From NCBI GenBank assembly GCA_041398845.1, contig JAWKTZ010000009.1, forward strand, positions 186,001 to 250,000: a stretch of DNA of 64,000 bases, given 5' to 3'. The position numbers and the translations under genes are program-made. This document shows, piece by piece, positions 17,083 through 24,873 of the stretch; the first letter of the stretch is position 1; every line of letters begins with the position of its first letter. The stretch is from Fuerstiella sp041398845. GTDB lineage: Bacteria; Planctomycetota; Planctomycetia; Planctomycetales; Planctomycetaceae. The notes beneath the pieces were generated by a model. The model saw nothing but the letters and a program-made list of their open reading frames with translations. It was not told the DNA's origin and made no database searches.

Positions 17083-17183
17083 CAGAGGCAATCTGAAAGG
17101 GGTCTGAACCTCTCCGGACAGCCGTTTTCACTGCAGTATTTGCTGCCCTCCAAAGGGTCAGACTTCTTTTCAGATTGCCTCTG
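17083..17183. repeat. Palindromic intergenic repeat, family A copy 1
   Basis: 101 bp. The outer arms CAGAGGCAATCTG (17083-17095) and CAGATTGCCTCTG (17171-17183) are exact complements. Inner arms carry the family core AGGGGTCTGA-ACC...TCCGGACAGC and GCTGCCCTCCAAAGGGTCAGA, separated by a loop of about 20 nt. It lies upstream of pntA and 360 bp before the Gfo/Idh/MocA gene. Related copies are at 21160, 24939, 52629 and 61411, with a short form at 31360. Confidence 0.9.
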
Positions 17184-17542
17184 GCCGCTGGTGGTTTCGA
17201 ACGGTTTTCAAAAGACAGCCAGCGCACATCTTAGAACACCATGTGTTCTGCGGCAATTGGCGGAACACCGGCTCGTCGTCCAACCAACGGTCACGCAAAT
17301 TCCGGGGTGGTGTTCGGTTGAACCTCAGTTCGCCCGGTTGCTCGGTCTGATCCCCAATTATGGCGTTGGATTTGCGATCGACCGTCCGCCTGCGTAGAAT
17401 TTCCAGGATTGAAGTCTTTCATGACCGTCCTGCACCCCCTGGTTTTTCCGACCTCGTTGTTGGAACAGACCCAGACTGCCCGGCGGAAGATACACCGATT
17501 TCACCTGCTCATTCATCGTTTTCAGTCGGAGAACCTGACCTC
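17184..17542. other. Non-coding stretch upstream of the oxidoreductase gene
   Basis: About 360 bases between the palindromic repeat and the start at 17543. The oxidoreductase frame is open back to 17360, but that part has no conserved sequence and the twin-arginine leader at 17543 is the better start. Nothing else is recognisable. Confidence 0.5.
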
Positions 17543-18898
17543 ATGCCCAGCCAGAATTCCAACGCCTCACGCCGTGATTTCCTGAAAACCTCAACCACGG
17601 CTGCGGCTGTCGGCGGCACTCTGCTCAGCGGACTCAGCGCCATCCAGGCCGCTCATACAAGTTACGACGAAACCATTCGACTGGGCATGATCGGCTGTGG
17701 CGGTCGCTGTACCGGTGCGGCCGATCAGGCCATGAACACCGAAGGCCCCACCAAACTGATCGCCATGTGCGACGCCTTCGAAGATCGACTGCAGGACAGT
17801 CTGCGACAACTCAGCAAAAAGCACACGGACAAAGTGGATGTGCCCGCAGAACGCCAGTTTGTCGGCTTTGAAGGTTACAAGAAGGTGCTGGAATCCGACA
17901 TCGATGTCGTCCTGATTGCAACGCCTCCCGGTTTCCGCCCGGTTCACTTCGAAGCCGCTGTGAAAGCGGGCAAACATGTTTTTGCAGAAAAGCCGGTTGC
18001 CGTCGACGCAGCCGGAGTTCGTCGGTTTCTGGCTGCTGTGGAAGAATCCAAAAAGAAAAATCTGCTGGTGCAGATCGGTCTGCAGCGACGTCATGAACGA
18101 GCCTATATGGAAACCATTCAGCGTCTGCAGGACGGTGCCATCGGCGACATCGTGGCCGCTCGGGCTTACTGGAACGGAGCCGGAGTATGGACCAGAAATC
18201 GTCAGGAAGGTCAGACCGAAATGGAATACCAGATGCGCAACTGGTACTACTTCAACTGGCTGTGCGGCGACCACATCACTGAGCAGCACATTCACAACCT
18301 GGACGTCATCAACTGGCTGATGGGTGGTCCGCCAGTGAAGGCTCAGGGCCAGGGCGGACGCCAGGTAAGAACCAGTAAAGAGCACGGTGAAATCTATGAC
18401 CACCACATGGTCGAATTCACCTATGGTGATACTCCGTATGGCAAAGACACCGTGATGCTGAGTCAGTGTCGTCACATCCCCGACTGCTGGAACAAAGTCG
18501 ACGAGTTCGCCCACGGCAGCAAAGGGTCGTGCCATATCGGTGGTGCAAGAATCTTCGATCCCAAAGGCAAAGAAGTCTGGCGTTTTGAACCCAATGAAAA
18601 CACGCCAGGTCGCGGCCGCAACGGTCACCAGCAGGAACACCATGACCTGTTTGCCGACCTGCGTGCCGGCAAAATGCCCAACGAAGGCGAATACGGGGCG
18701 TTGAGCACGATGACGTCCATTCTGGGCCGCATGGCAACCTACAGCGGTCAGGAGATTTCGATGAAAGACGCTCTGGCATCAGAAATCGTCATTTCCCCCA
18801 TCGACCAGTTCACGAGCATGAACGACGTTCCACCCGTGCAGCCGGACGAAAACATGACCTACAAAATCCCTATGCCCGGTCAAACCAAAGTCCTGTAA
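17543..18898 (+). CDS. Gfo/Idh/MocA-family NAD(P)-dependent oxidoreductase, Tat-exported
   Basis: 451 residues from ATG 17543, chosen because it begins the Tat signal (NASRRDFLKTSTTAAAVGG...). The Rossmann domain follows: IRLGMIGCGGRCTGAADQAM, DVVLIATPPGFRPVHFEAAVKAGKHVFAEKPVAVD with the catalytic-type EKP lysine, and LLVQIGLQRRHERAYME. The C-terminal sheet domain carries HITEQHIHNLDVINWLMGG, a strongly conserved stretch in planctomycete paralogues. Such enzymes oxidise or reduce sugars, inositols or their derivatives with NAD(P). The Tat leader implies export folded with cofactor. The substrate is unknown; planctomycetes carry dozens of these genes. Confidence 0.92.
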   Translation: MPSQNSNASRRDFLKTSTTAAAVGGTLLSGLSAIQAAHTSYDETIRLGMIGCGGRCTGAADQAMNTEGPTKLIAMCDAFEDRLQDSLRQLSKKHTDKVDVPAERQFVGFEGYKKVLESDIDVVLIATPPGFRPVHFEAAVKAGKHVFAEKPVAVDAAGVRRFLAAVEESKKKNLLVQIGLQRRHERAYMETIQRLQDGAIGDIVAARAYWNGAGVWTRNRQEGQTEMEYQMRNWYYFNWLCGDHITEQHIHNLDVINWLMGGPPVKAQGQGGRQVRTSKEHGEIYDHHMVEFTYGDTPYGKDTVMLSQCRHIPDCWNKVDEFAHGSKGSCHIGGARIFDPKGKEVWRFEPNENTPGRGRNGHQQEHHDLFADLRAGKMPNEGEYGALSTMTSILGRMATYSGQEISMKDALASEIVISPIDQFTSMNDVPPVQPDENMTYKIPMPGQTKVL

Positions 18899-18964
18899 TT
18901 CGGCGACGGTCATCGACGTTCTCGCCAACGAATGGAAGCTGGTGCCAGTTTGGTGGCCGCGGTT

Positions 18965-19053
18965 TTGACCACGGACGGAATACGTAACCACGGATGAGTT
19001 GCAGACAAGCACGCTGCGACTCATCTGCGGTCATGGAGATGAGTCGTGGTCAA
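18965..19053. repeat. Nested palindrome between convergent genes
   Basis: The outer arms TTGACCAC (18965-18972) and GTGGTCAA (19046-19053) are perfect complements. Inner arms 18988-19004 and 19014-19030 pair over about 14 of 17 positions around a 9-nt centre. It could act as a bidirectional transcript end, though it has no U-run. Confidence 0.6.
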
Positions 19054-19140
19054 CAAGGCCCGGCGATGGTCACTCACATTCAGACGCCGATTCCATTCGT
19101 GGCGACGTTCCCGCGATCACCGCCGACGTCTTCACAGACA

Positions 19141-19239
19141 TCAGGAACGACCAATCATTGACTGGCGCACCTCGTAGTGGGATTCGCCAGAATTCCCTTC
19201 TCACAGGATTTCCGGCGAAATCCACAACGCCATCAATTG
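19141..19239. repeat. 99-bp direct repeat, family B copy 1
   Basis: Matches 20832-20930 at 97 of 99 positions by eye, in the same orientation. It starts TCAGGAACGACCAATCATTG. It contains an internal imperfect inverted repeat: GTGGGATTCGCCAGAATTCC at 19177-19196 pairs with 19206-19225 (GGATTTCC-GGCGAAATCCAC), leaving a 9-nt loop. It is adjacent to the 3' end of the RNDDRG-repeat gene. Confidence 0.92.
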
Positions 19240-19280
19240 CTTGCAGGGACCACGCGGCATCGCTGCGGCCAGTGAACTGA

Positions 19281-20300
19281 TCAGCGTGGCACGGGTGCCG
19301 AGGCCGCGTTCTGATCGTGTGTCTGCGGAGTCACTCCTGCGTCGTACATCATGTGATGGATGATGTCGCCGGAGATCTCCAGCTTTGTCAGCAGCCCGGA
19401 CTCCCCGATCTGCTTCTGATGACTTCGCCTCCATCCAATGACAGAGATCTCCAGTCGGTGCAGCAGGCTGTCAATAATCAGAAGTCTCTGCCGAATCGTC
19501 TCTCGATCATCCGACTCGTGCGCCGCACGTAGTCGAGTTGCCTCTGTCAATGCCACATGCGCTTCCCGATAGGTCGCCGCGAAGCCGGGGTTCTGCTGGT
19601 AATTGTGGTGCAGATCAAGACACAGATCGTTGAGTACGCGCGGGAGAACGTCCGACAGTTCGTCAGTATATGCAAACGCTCCAAACCGCATCTGTACCGG
19701 GACGGCGTCCTGTTGAATCAGACCTCCGGCCTGCTGAACACGACCAGTGCCCACCGTACCGACACTCTGCCGCACTCCGTCAGAAGACCGTCCGAAGTAT
19801 CCAGCAGTGTCGCCACCCGGGAAATAATAGTATCGGTTATTCCGAAGATAGAACACGCCCCGACCGCGATCACCGTATGGCGACAGAATTCGTCGGGCAT
19901 CCGGCCATTGCCGAATAATCCGCGATGCAAACGGATCGGAACGATACCGGTGTCTCTGACCAGCCTGGCTCCGCTGCCGGTTGTCGCTCTGGACCTGGAC
20001 ATCCTTCTGAAGCTGACCGCCGCTTCGCTCACGGTCGTCATTCCGGCCACGGTCGTCATTCCGGCCACGGTCGTCATTCCGGCCACGGTCGTCATTCCGG
20101 TCACGGTCGTCGTTCCCTCGATCCGACCTGCTCCCTCGGTCCGTTTCATCAACCGCCTTTCGACGGTCGCGTTCCTGAACCCGCTCGCTCTGTTTCGATT
20201 CAGGTCGATCGCGATCCCGCTGGGCATTGCTGAGTTCATAAGAGAACGTCACAACGCTCGCCAGCGTCAGAATCATCAGAAGGTTGTCTGAGCGAATCAT
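19281..20300 (-). CDS. Secreted protein with RNDDRG tandem repeats, function unknown
   Basis: 339 residues from ATG 20300, which opens a signal peptide (MIRSDNLLMILTLASVVTFSY...NAQ); the frame is open to 20522 but without signal-like sequence. Residues about 25-110 are extremely charged (Arg, Asp, Glu, Gln) and include four to five RNDDRG units. A middle section, GRGVFYLRNNRYYYFPGG, resembles short SH3-like exported repeats of planctomycetes. The C-terminal about 140 residues are helical (LPRVLNDLCLDLHHNYQQNPGF, then leucine-rich helices), probably a folded domain. No family recognised. It lies about 85 bp downstream of the Tyr/Arg-rich gene on the same strand. Confidence 0.7.
   Translation of the reverse strand: MIRSDNLLMILTLASVVTFSYELSNAQRDRDRPESKQSERVQERDRRKAVDETDRGSRSDRGNDDRDRNDDRGRNDDRGRNDDRGRNDDRERSGGQLQKDVQVQSDNRQRSQAGQRHRYRSDPFASRIIRQWPDARRILSPYGDRGRGVFYLRNNRYYYFPGGDTAGYFGRSSDGVRQSVGTVGTGRVQQAGGLIQQDAVPVQMRFGAFAYTDELSDVLPRVLNDLCLDLHHNYQQNPGFAATYREAHVALTEATRLRAAHESDDRETIRQRLLIIDSLLHRLEISVIGWRRSHQKQIGESGLLTKLEISGDIIHHMMYDAGVTPQTHDQNAASAPVPR
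20031..20113 (-). repeat. 18-bp tandem repeat encoding RNDDRG
   Basis: Units of ACGGTCGTCATTCCGGCC (plus-strand reading) start at 20031, 20049, 20067 and 20085, with a partial, slightly diverged fifth at 20103. The repeat length is a multiple of three, so unit gain or loss would keep the frame. Confidence 0.9.
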
Positions 20301-20385
20301 GTCATTAACCTTTCGAGTGCGGCTTTGGATCCGTGTGCTGAACGAGCGGGAACTGAGAACTGTGTGGGAGTCATTGTGTCGGCGT

Positions 20386-20697
20386 TCAGAATCGGTAATA
20401 GATTCCGCCGCGCGGACTGCTGTAACGGAACCCGTTGGAATATCGAGGCGAATACGATCGGTAGCGGCCGTAGTAGCGAGGTTGATAGTAGTTGTACCCA
20501 CGGTAATAACGGTTTCCGCCACGGTAGTAGTTTCGGTAGTAGTTTCGGTAGTAGTTTCGGTAGGAATTGTTGTAGTAGCCGTTTGATCGCCACGACGGAG
20601 TTCTCCACGAATTCCAGTATGTTGCCTCGGCCGATTTCGGCAGCGTCACAACGGACAGCATCAATGTGGCAATGGCAGTAATGATCAGGTGTCGCAT
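20386..20697 (-). CDS. Small secreted Tyr/Arg/Asn-rich protein
   Basis: 103 residues from ATG 20697, preceded by GAAAGGGG at an ideal distance. A signal peptide (MRHLIITAIATLMLSVVTLP...AEA) is followed by a mature protein of low complexity: repeated YRNYYRNYYRNYYRGGNRYYRG, then YYQPRYYGRYRSYSPRYS. It contains almost no acidic residues. The composition resembles exported structural or wall-associated proteins, but there is no known family that I can name. It is transcribed towards the Asp/Arg-rich secreted gene, and opposite-charge pairing between the two products is possible. Confidence 0.72.
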   Translation of the reverse strand: MRHLIITAIATLMLSVVTLPKSAEATYWNSWRTPSWRSNGYYNNSYRNYYRNYYRNYYRGGNRYYRGYNYYQPRYYGRYRSYSPRYSNGFRYSSPRGGIYYRF

Positions 20698-21258
20698 ATC
20701 GTTTCCCCTTTCTGAAAGTTTCTGCGGTGGCAGAACCAAGATGTTCTGCTGAGGACAAGCCAATGCAACTCAGATGCCAGTCATGCACAGACTGACCAGC
20801 GTTGGCGGATTGTGTCGATCAGAATCAAGGCTCAGGAACGACCAATCATTGACTGGCGCACCTCGTAGTGGGATTCGCCGGAATTCCCTTCTCACAGGAT
20901 TTCCGGCGAAATCCACGACGCCATCAATTGATGAAGCGTTCCTTATGGCGGCCGATCCACAGCTCACAGATCAACCAGTGTTCTGTTTCACGGAAGCCAG
21001 CCGCCCCCGTGCATCGGCAGCAGAGCGTTCGCGCCGGTCACTGAACGAGCGACCTGTCGTCTTCGACAGTCGCAGAAAAGAGCGTCTGCAGAAGTCGCTG
21101 ACAGGAAACCATGCCCGTAGATCGTCTCGGCAGACACAGAAAAATCCGGCGATATGGCTAGAGGCTATTTGAAAAAGGGGTCTGACCCTTTGGAAGGCAG
21201 CAAAATCGCAATAAGAACGGCTGCCCGGAGAGGGGCAGACCCCTTTTTCAGATAGCCT
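20698..21258. other. Intergenic region with direct repeat B copy 2 and palindrome A copy 2
   Basis: 561 bases. It includes the promoter region of the Tyr/Arg-rich gene near 20700-20830, the direct repeat at 20832-20930 and the palindrome at 21160-21262, which runs into the end of the histidine-kinase gene. The 230 bases between the two repeats hold nothing I can recognise. Confidence 0.6.
20832..20930. repeat. 99-bp direct repeat, family B copy 2
   Basis: Second copy of the repeat at 19141-19239, with two substitutions (A to G in GCCAG/GCCGG and A to G in CACAACG/CACGACG). The pair brackets a 1.6-kb segment holding the two low-complexity secreted genes. Confidence 0.92.
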
Positions 21259-21262
21259 CTAC
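21160..21262. repeat. Palindromic intergenic repeat, family A copy 2
   Basis: 103 bp. The left arm TAGAGGCTATTTGAAAAAGG... pairs with the right arm ...CCTTTTTCAGATAGCCTCTA ending at 21262. The core is in the opposite orientation to the 52.7-kb copy: the CCAAAGGGTCAG side is on the left and the CTCTCCGGGCAG side on the right. It overlaps the last four bases of the histidine-kinase frame (stop at 21259-21261). Confidence 0.9.
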
Positions 21263-23356
21263 GCGGTTCCGACATAGTGCCGAACTTTGGCAAGAATTTC
21301 GTCCCTGTCGATAGGCTTGCTCAGATAGTCGTTGCAGCCACATTCAAGGCATCGCGACATGTCACCCTGCATCGCATCGGCTGTCAGCGCGATGATGGGA
21401 CCAGTGAAACCCATGCGTCGAAGCTGTTCTGCGGTGCGATATCCATCCAGTCGCGGCATCTGCATGTCCAGCAGAATCAGATCGACGCAGCGATTCTCAT
21501 GCAGCATCGTCTGCACCTGTTCGACTGCGTCCTGACCGTCCTCTGCCTCCGTGACCGTGGCACCCGCCTGAGTCAGAATGCGTTTGCTGAGGAAACGAAT
21601 GTCACGGCGATCGTCGACCACCAGAACTCGACAGCGCAGCGCCTGACTTGTTCGGGCGCCCTTGCCTGAAGAAGTCTCGCCGGAGTATTGATGTGGCGCA
21701 ATCAGATTTGCTGTGCTCAGGTCTCCGGCATCGATCGCCAGCAGAAAGCGACTGCCCTGTCCGGATTCACTTTTCACTGAAATCTGTCCGCCCAGCATTG
21801 CGGCCAGTCGCTGAGAAATTGCCAGACCAAGACCCGTACCTCCGAAGTTGCGAGTCACTGTCGAATCCGCCTGAGAAAACGGATGAAACAGACGCTGCAT
21901 CTGATTGCGAGTCATCCCGATGCCCGTATCAATGACTTCAAAGCAGACTGTGTCGCCGTTTGTCTCTGACTCACCTCGCCCGGCAGAAGACATGGGGCGA
22001 CCTGCATGCGACGGCGACGAGTCACGACAGTGGCTCACCACAATTCTGACCTCGCCGCGATCCGTAAACTTGATCGCGTTACCAACCAGATTGATCAGAA
22101 TCTGTTTCAGTCGCTTCGGATCCGACACGATGCGGTCAGGTATCGGGCCGTCGTATTCAACCGTGAGGGCGATTCCGCCTTCCTGTGCTCGGACGAACAT
22201 GATCGATCGCACATCTTCCACAAGGGCCGACGGCGAGAATTCTTCCTTTGTCAGTTCGTACTTGCCGGCTTCAATCTTCGAAAGATCAAGAATGTCATTG
22301 ATGATGTCGATCAGAAACCTGCCGTTGCGGCGCACGGTGTCGATATAGTTCAGTGTTTCTGCATCGTTGATCTTTTCCGCGACCAGTTCGATACCCCAGA
22401 ATCGCGGTCATCGGCGTGCGGAATTTTCAATGACTCATATTGGCCAGAAACTCGCTCTTCGCCAGGTCAAGCAGTTCGGCCTGTCGCCGGGCATGTTCGA
22501 TCTTCTCATTCGCCTCACGTTCCTCTGTGATGTCCCAGGTCAGTCCGGCATAGCACACTGATGTGCCGGTTCTGCTCCGGACCGGCTCACCCACCGTTTC
22601 CACCCAGCGAACGCTGCGACTCGGGTGTCGAATGCGGAACTTGTGTTGAAATGCTTCGGCTCGACTGGTTGCGTCCTTCCATCGTTGCATCAGTTCGTCC
22701 CGATCATCTTCGTGAACTCGATCATAGACGGCGTCGACGGAGGCAGGCATGTCTGACGAATAGCCGAACAGGTCGTACATCTTCTGTGACCAGTAAACCT
22801 GCTTTCCGTTCTGTTCCCATGCTCCCATGTCGCCGGCCTTGAGCGCCATGTCGAAGCGGCGGGCATCCGCAGCAGACTGCTGGCGAGCCAGCGCCTGTTC
22901 TCGCACGATGTCGCGCACCGCAAACTGCCGCCCGCGGTCGCGCAGTCGAGCTCGCAGCGTGTTTACGAAGATCGCAATCCGCAGTGGTCGCTGAATGAGA
23001 GTCACGTTGCCCATCGACAACAGTTGTTCAATCCGCAGCGTCGAATGTTCGCCTCCCGCAAGCAGCACAATCAGTGGAAAGTCGGACCATGTCGGCTGGT
23101 TGTCCAGAGTATCCGTCAGCCGGTTCAGTGCGTCTGTGTTGAGATGCTCTTCCGCGATCAGAGCGACTCCCGATTCATCGCCGATGCACGAACAGAAGTC
23201 GTCCAGTGTGGCTGAGAACACAGCAGGCAACTGCGCGTCGCGCAGCACACGCTCACACACGTGAGCATCCTGAGCACTGGGGGCCAGAACAACCACCGTC
23301 TGGCCCCGGGGCGTCTGTTCTGCGGCGGTTTCCGCAATCATCGCCAGCCTGCTCAT
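21259..23356 (-). pseudogene. Hybrid histidine kinase (pseudo-receiver, PAS, HisKA, HATPase, receiver), disrupted at the H-box
   Basis: Two frames together encode one hybrid kinase of about 695 residues. The first part (22427-23356, 309 aa) has a receiver-like domain without the phospho-Asp (18-140), a PAS domain (about 163-282) and the start of HisKA ending FLANMSH. A TGA at 22427-22429 follows at once, where the family has E-I-R-T-P. The frame continues KFRTPMTAILGY and then shifts by two missing bases near 22391. The second frame (to 21259) resumes with RRNGRFLIDIINDILDLSKIEAG, ATPase boxes NLVGNAIKF, DTGIGM and GGTGLGLAIS, and a receiver domain with VLVVDDRRD and LLDMQMPRLDG. It overlaps the upstream kaiC-like gene by ATGA. 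It is either a decayed gene or a cluster of sequence errors. Confidence 0.85.
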
Positions 23357-24873
23357 TCTGTGTCCGCCGTTTCTGAGATCAGGTCCTGTCTGTCGCCGAC
23401 GAATTCCGGCGTGCTCGCAAAAATGCCGCGAAATTCCCGCAGCGGATCACCAATCTTCAGTCCCTGATTCGACAGTGTGAATTCACGAATCGTGCGTTCG
23501 TGGCCGCCCGTCCGCTTTTTCACGACAGAGATTGCCTGATGAATTTCTCCGCCCGCTTCGAAGTAACGAAACAGCAACACCGCATCCGCAAGATAACTGG
23601 TATCAACCGGCGTATTCACGGTCTGCCCCAGCATGCCATGCTGCGCAACAATGACCAGTGTGAGTACACCGCGAGTTCCCAGAAACGTCAGCAGATCGTG
23701 CAACTGGATGGTGAGAAACTTCTCGTGCGGCATGGAATTCAGATAGCCGTTCAGGCTGTCGATCGACACCACCGTCACAGGTCGCCCTTGTTCGTCCGGC
23801 TCCACACTGCTTCGCACCAGACTGGAAAACTCACTCGGCGTAATTTCGCCCGGCGTGAGGTGATGTAAGTTAATCAGTCCCGAGTCGATATGTTTCTGCA
23901 GGTCGAATCCCATTCCCCGGCTGCGAGCCATCAGAGCCTGATCGCTTTCTTCAAACTCAAAAAACACAGCTCGTTCACCGCGTTCGGCGGCCGCCACGGC
24001 AAACTGAGTGGCGGTTGATGACTTTCCCACACCGGCAGGTCCCAGCAACAGCGCGCTCGATCCCTGCATCAGGCCTCCGCCCAGCAATGCGTCCAGTTCG
24101 ACATTGCCGCTGCTGAGCGGCTGGAATGGAACATCGTTCTTCACCATGGTCACAGTCGAACGAGGAAACACCTGCATGCCGCCTCGAGTCAGCCGGACAT
24201 CGTGAGCGCCGCCGACAAAGTCCGATCCTCGCAGTTTGATGATTCGCAGACGCCGACGTTCCGTTCCGTAGTCGTTCAGCGACTGTTCCAGCCGGATAAC
24301 TCCATGAGCGATACTCTGCAACTGCTGATCATTGGCTTCCCCCGCGTGATCGTCCAGCAGCAGCGTTGTACAGCCGCGTCCGACAAAGAACTGCTTCAAA
24401 GACAGAATCTGTCGGCGATATCGAAGTGCGCCTTGAGACAACAGCCGCATTTCCGAAAGAGAGTCGAAGACCACGCGATCCGGCTTGATGGCCTTCACTT
24501 TCTCAAGCACATTGTCGATCGTGCTGCCCAGTTGGATCTCAGACGGTTCGAACATCGTATAACGCGCCTGCGCTTCGACGGATTCCGTCGCATCGACGAG
24601 TTCATGGATGTGAATGTCGTCGAGCGACCAGCCGTGCGACCGAGCAATGCTTTCAAGTTCCATCCGTGTTTCGGAGAGCGTGACATACAAACCCGTTTCA
24701 CCCTGCTCTCTTCCTTCGATCAGAAACTGCATTCCCAGAGTGGTCTTGCCGGTTCCCGGTGTTCCTTCCAGCAGGTACAAACGATCGGCCGTCAAACCGC
24801 CATGAAGAATGTCATCCAGGGTGGCAACGCCTGTACTGATCCGTCGGTCAGCATATGGTTCAGTTCCGGTCAT
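23353..24873 (-). CDS. KaiC-like double RecA-domain ATPase
   Basis: 506 residues from ATG 24873. Two tandem KaiC/RecA domains: Walker A at 37-45 (GTPGTGKTT) and 278-286 (GPAGVGKSS). The second domain has an FEFEESD catalytic glutamate pair; the first has a less typical TLSETRME. By alignment the KaiC autophosphorylation pair (Ser431-Thr432) corresponds to S426-Y427 in TSYLADAVLLF, so the Thr is replaced by Tyr, as in many non-circadian KaiC homologues. The C-terminus has KKRTGGHERTIREF. The stop overlaps the start of the hybrid histidine kinase (ATGA), a gene pair seen in bacteria without KaiA/KaiB, suggesting a signalling module. No kaiB is present here. Confidence 0.9.
   Translation of the reverse strand: MTGTEPYADRRISTGVATLDDILHGGLTADRLYLLEGTPGTGKTTLGMQFLIEGREQGETGLYVTLSETRMELESIARSHGWSLDDIHIHELVDATESVEAQARYTMFEPSEIQLGSTIDNVLEKVKAIKPDRVVFDSLSEMRLLSQGALRYRRQILSLKQFFVGRGCTTLLLDDHAGEANDQQLQSIAHGVIRLEQSLNDYGTERRRLRIIKLRGSDFVGGAHDVRLTRGGMQVFPRSTVTMVKNDVPFQPLSSGNVELDALLGGGLMQGSSALLLGPAGVGKSSTATQFAVAAAERGERAVFFEFEESDQALMARSRGMGFDLQKHIDSGLINLHHLTPGEITPSEFSSLVRSSVEPDEQGRPVTVVSIDSLNGYLNSMPHEKFLTIQLHDLLTFLGTRGVLTLVIVAQHGMLGQTVNTPVDTSYLADAVLLFRYFEAGGEIHQAISVVKKRTGGHERTIREFTLSNQGLKIGDPLREFRGIFASTPEFVGDRQDLISETADTE

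Larger units (their letters stand above)
18899..19280. other. Intergenic region rich in inverted and direct repeats
   Basis: 382 bases with no supported gene. It holds a nested palindrome at 18965-19053 and the first copy of a 99-bp direct repeat at 19141-19239. It separates converging genes, so transcription from both sides should end here. Confidence 0.7.

Noticed and set aside
17083..17183. Family A palindromes as ordinary Rho-independent terminators
   Set aside because: The stems are far longer than usual, the outer arms lack a U-run after the stem, and copies occur upstream of genes (pntA, kaiC-like) as well as after them.
17591..18643. 350-residue minus-strand frame opposite the oxidoreductase
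   Set aside because: The plus strand carries the Rossmann and Tat motifs; the antisense frame gives a low-information His/Gln-rich protein.
22427..22429. In-frame TGA as a selenocysteine codon in the histidine kinase
   Set aside because: The position normally holds the conserved Glu after the H-box His, and a frameshift follows 35 nt later, so read-through alone would not restore the protein. No SECIS-like hairpin was seen directly after it.
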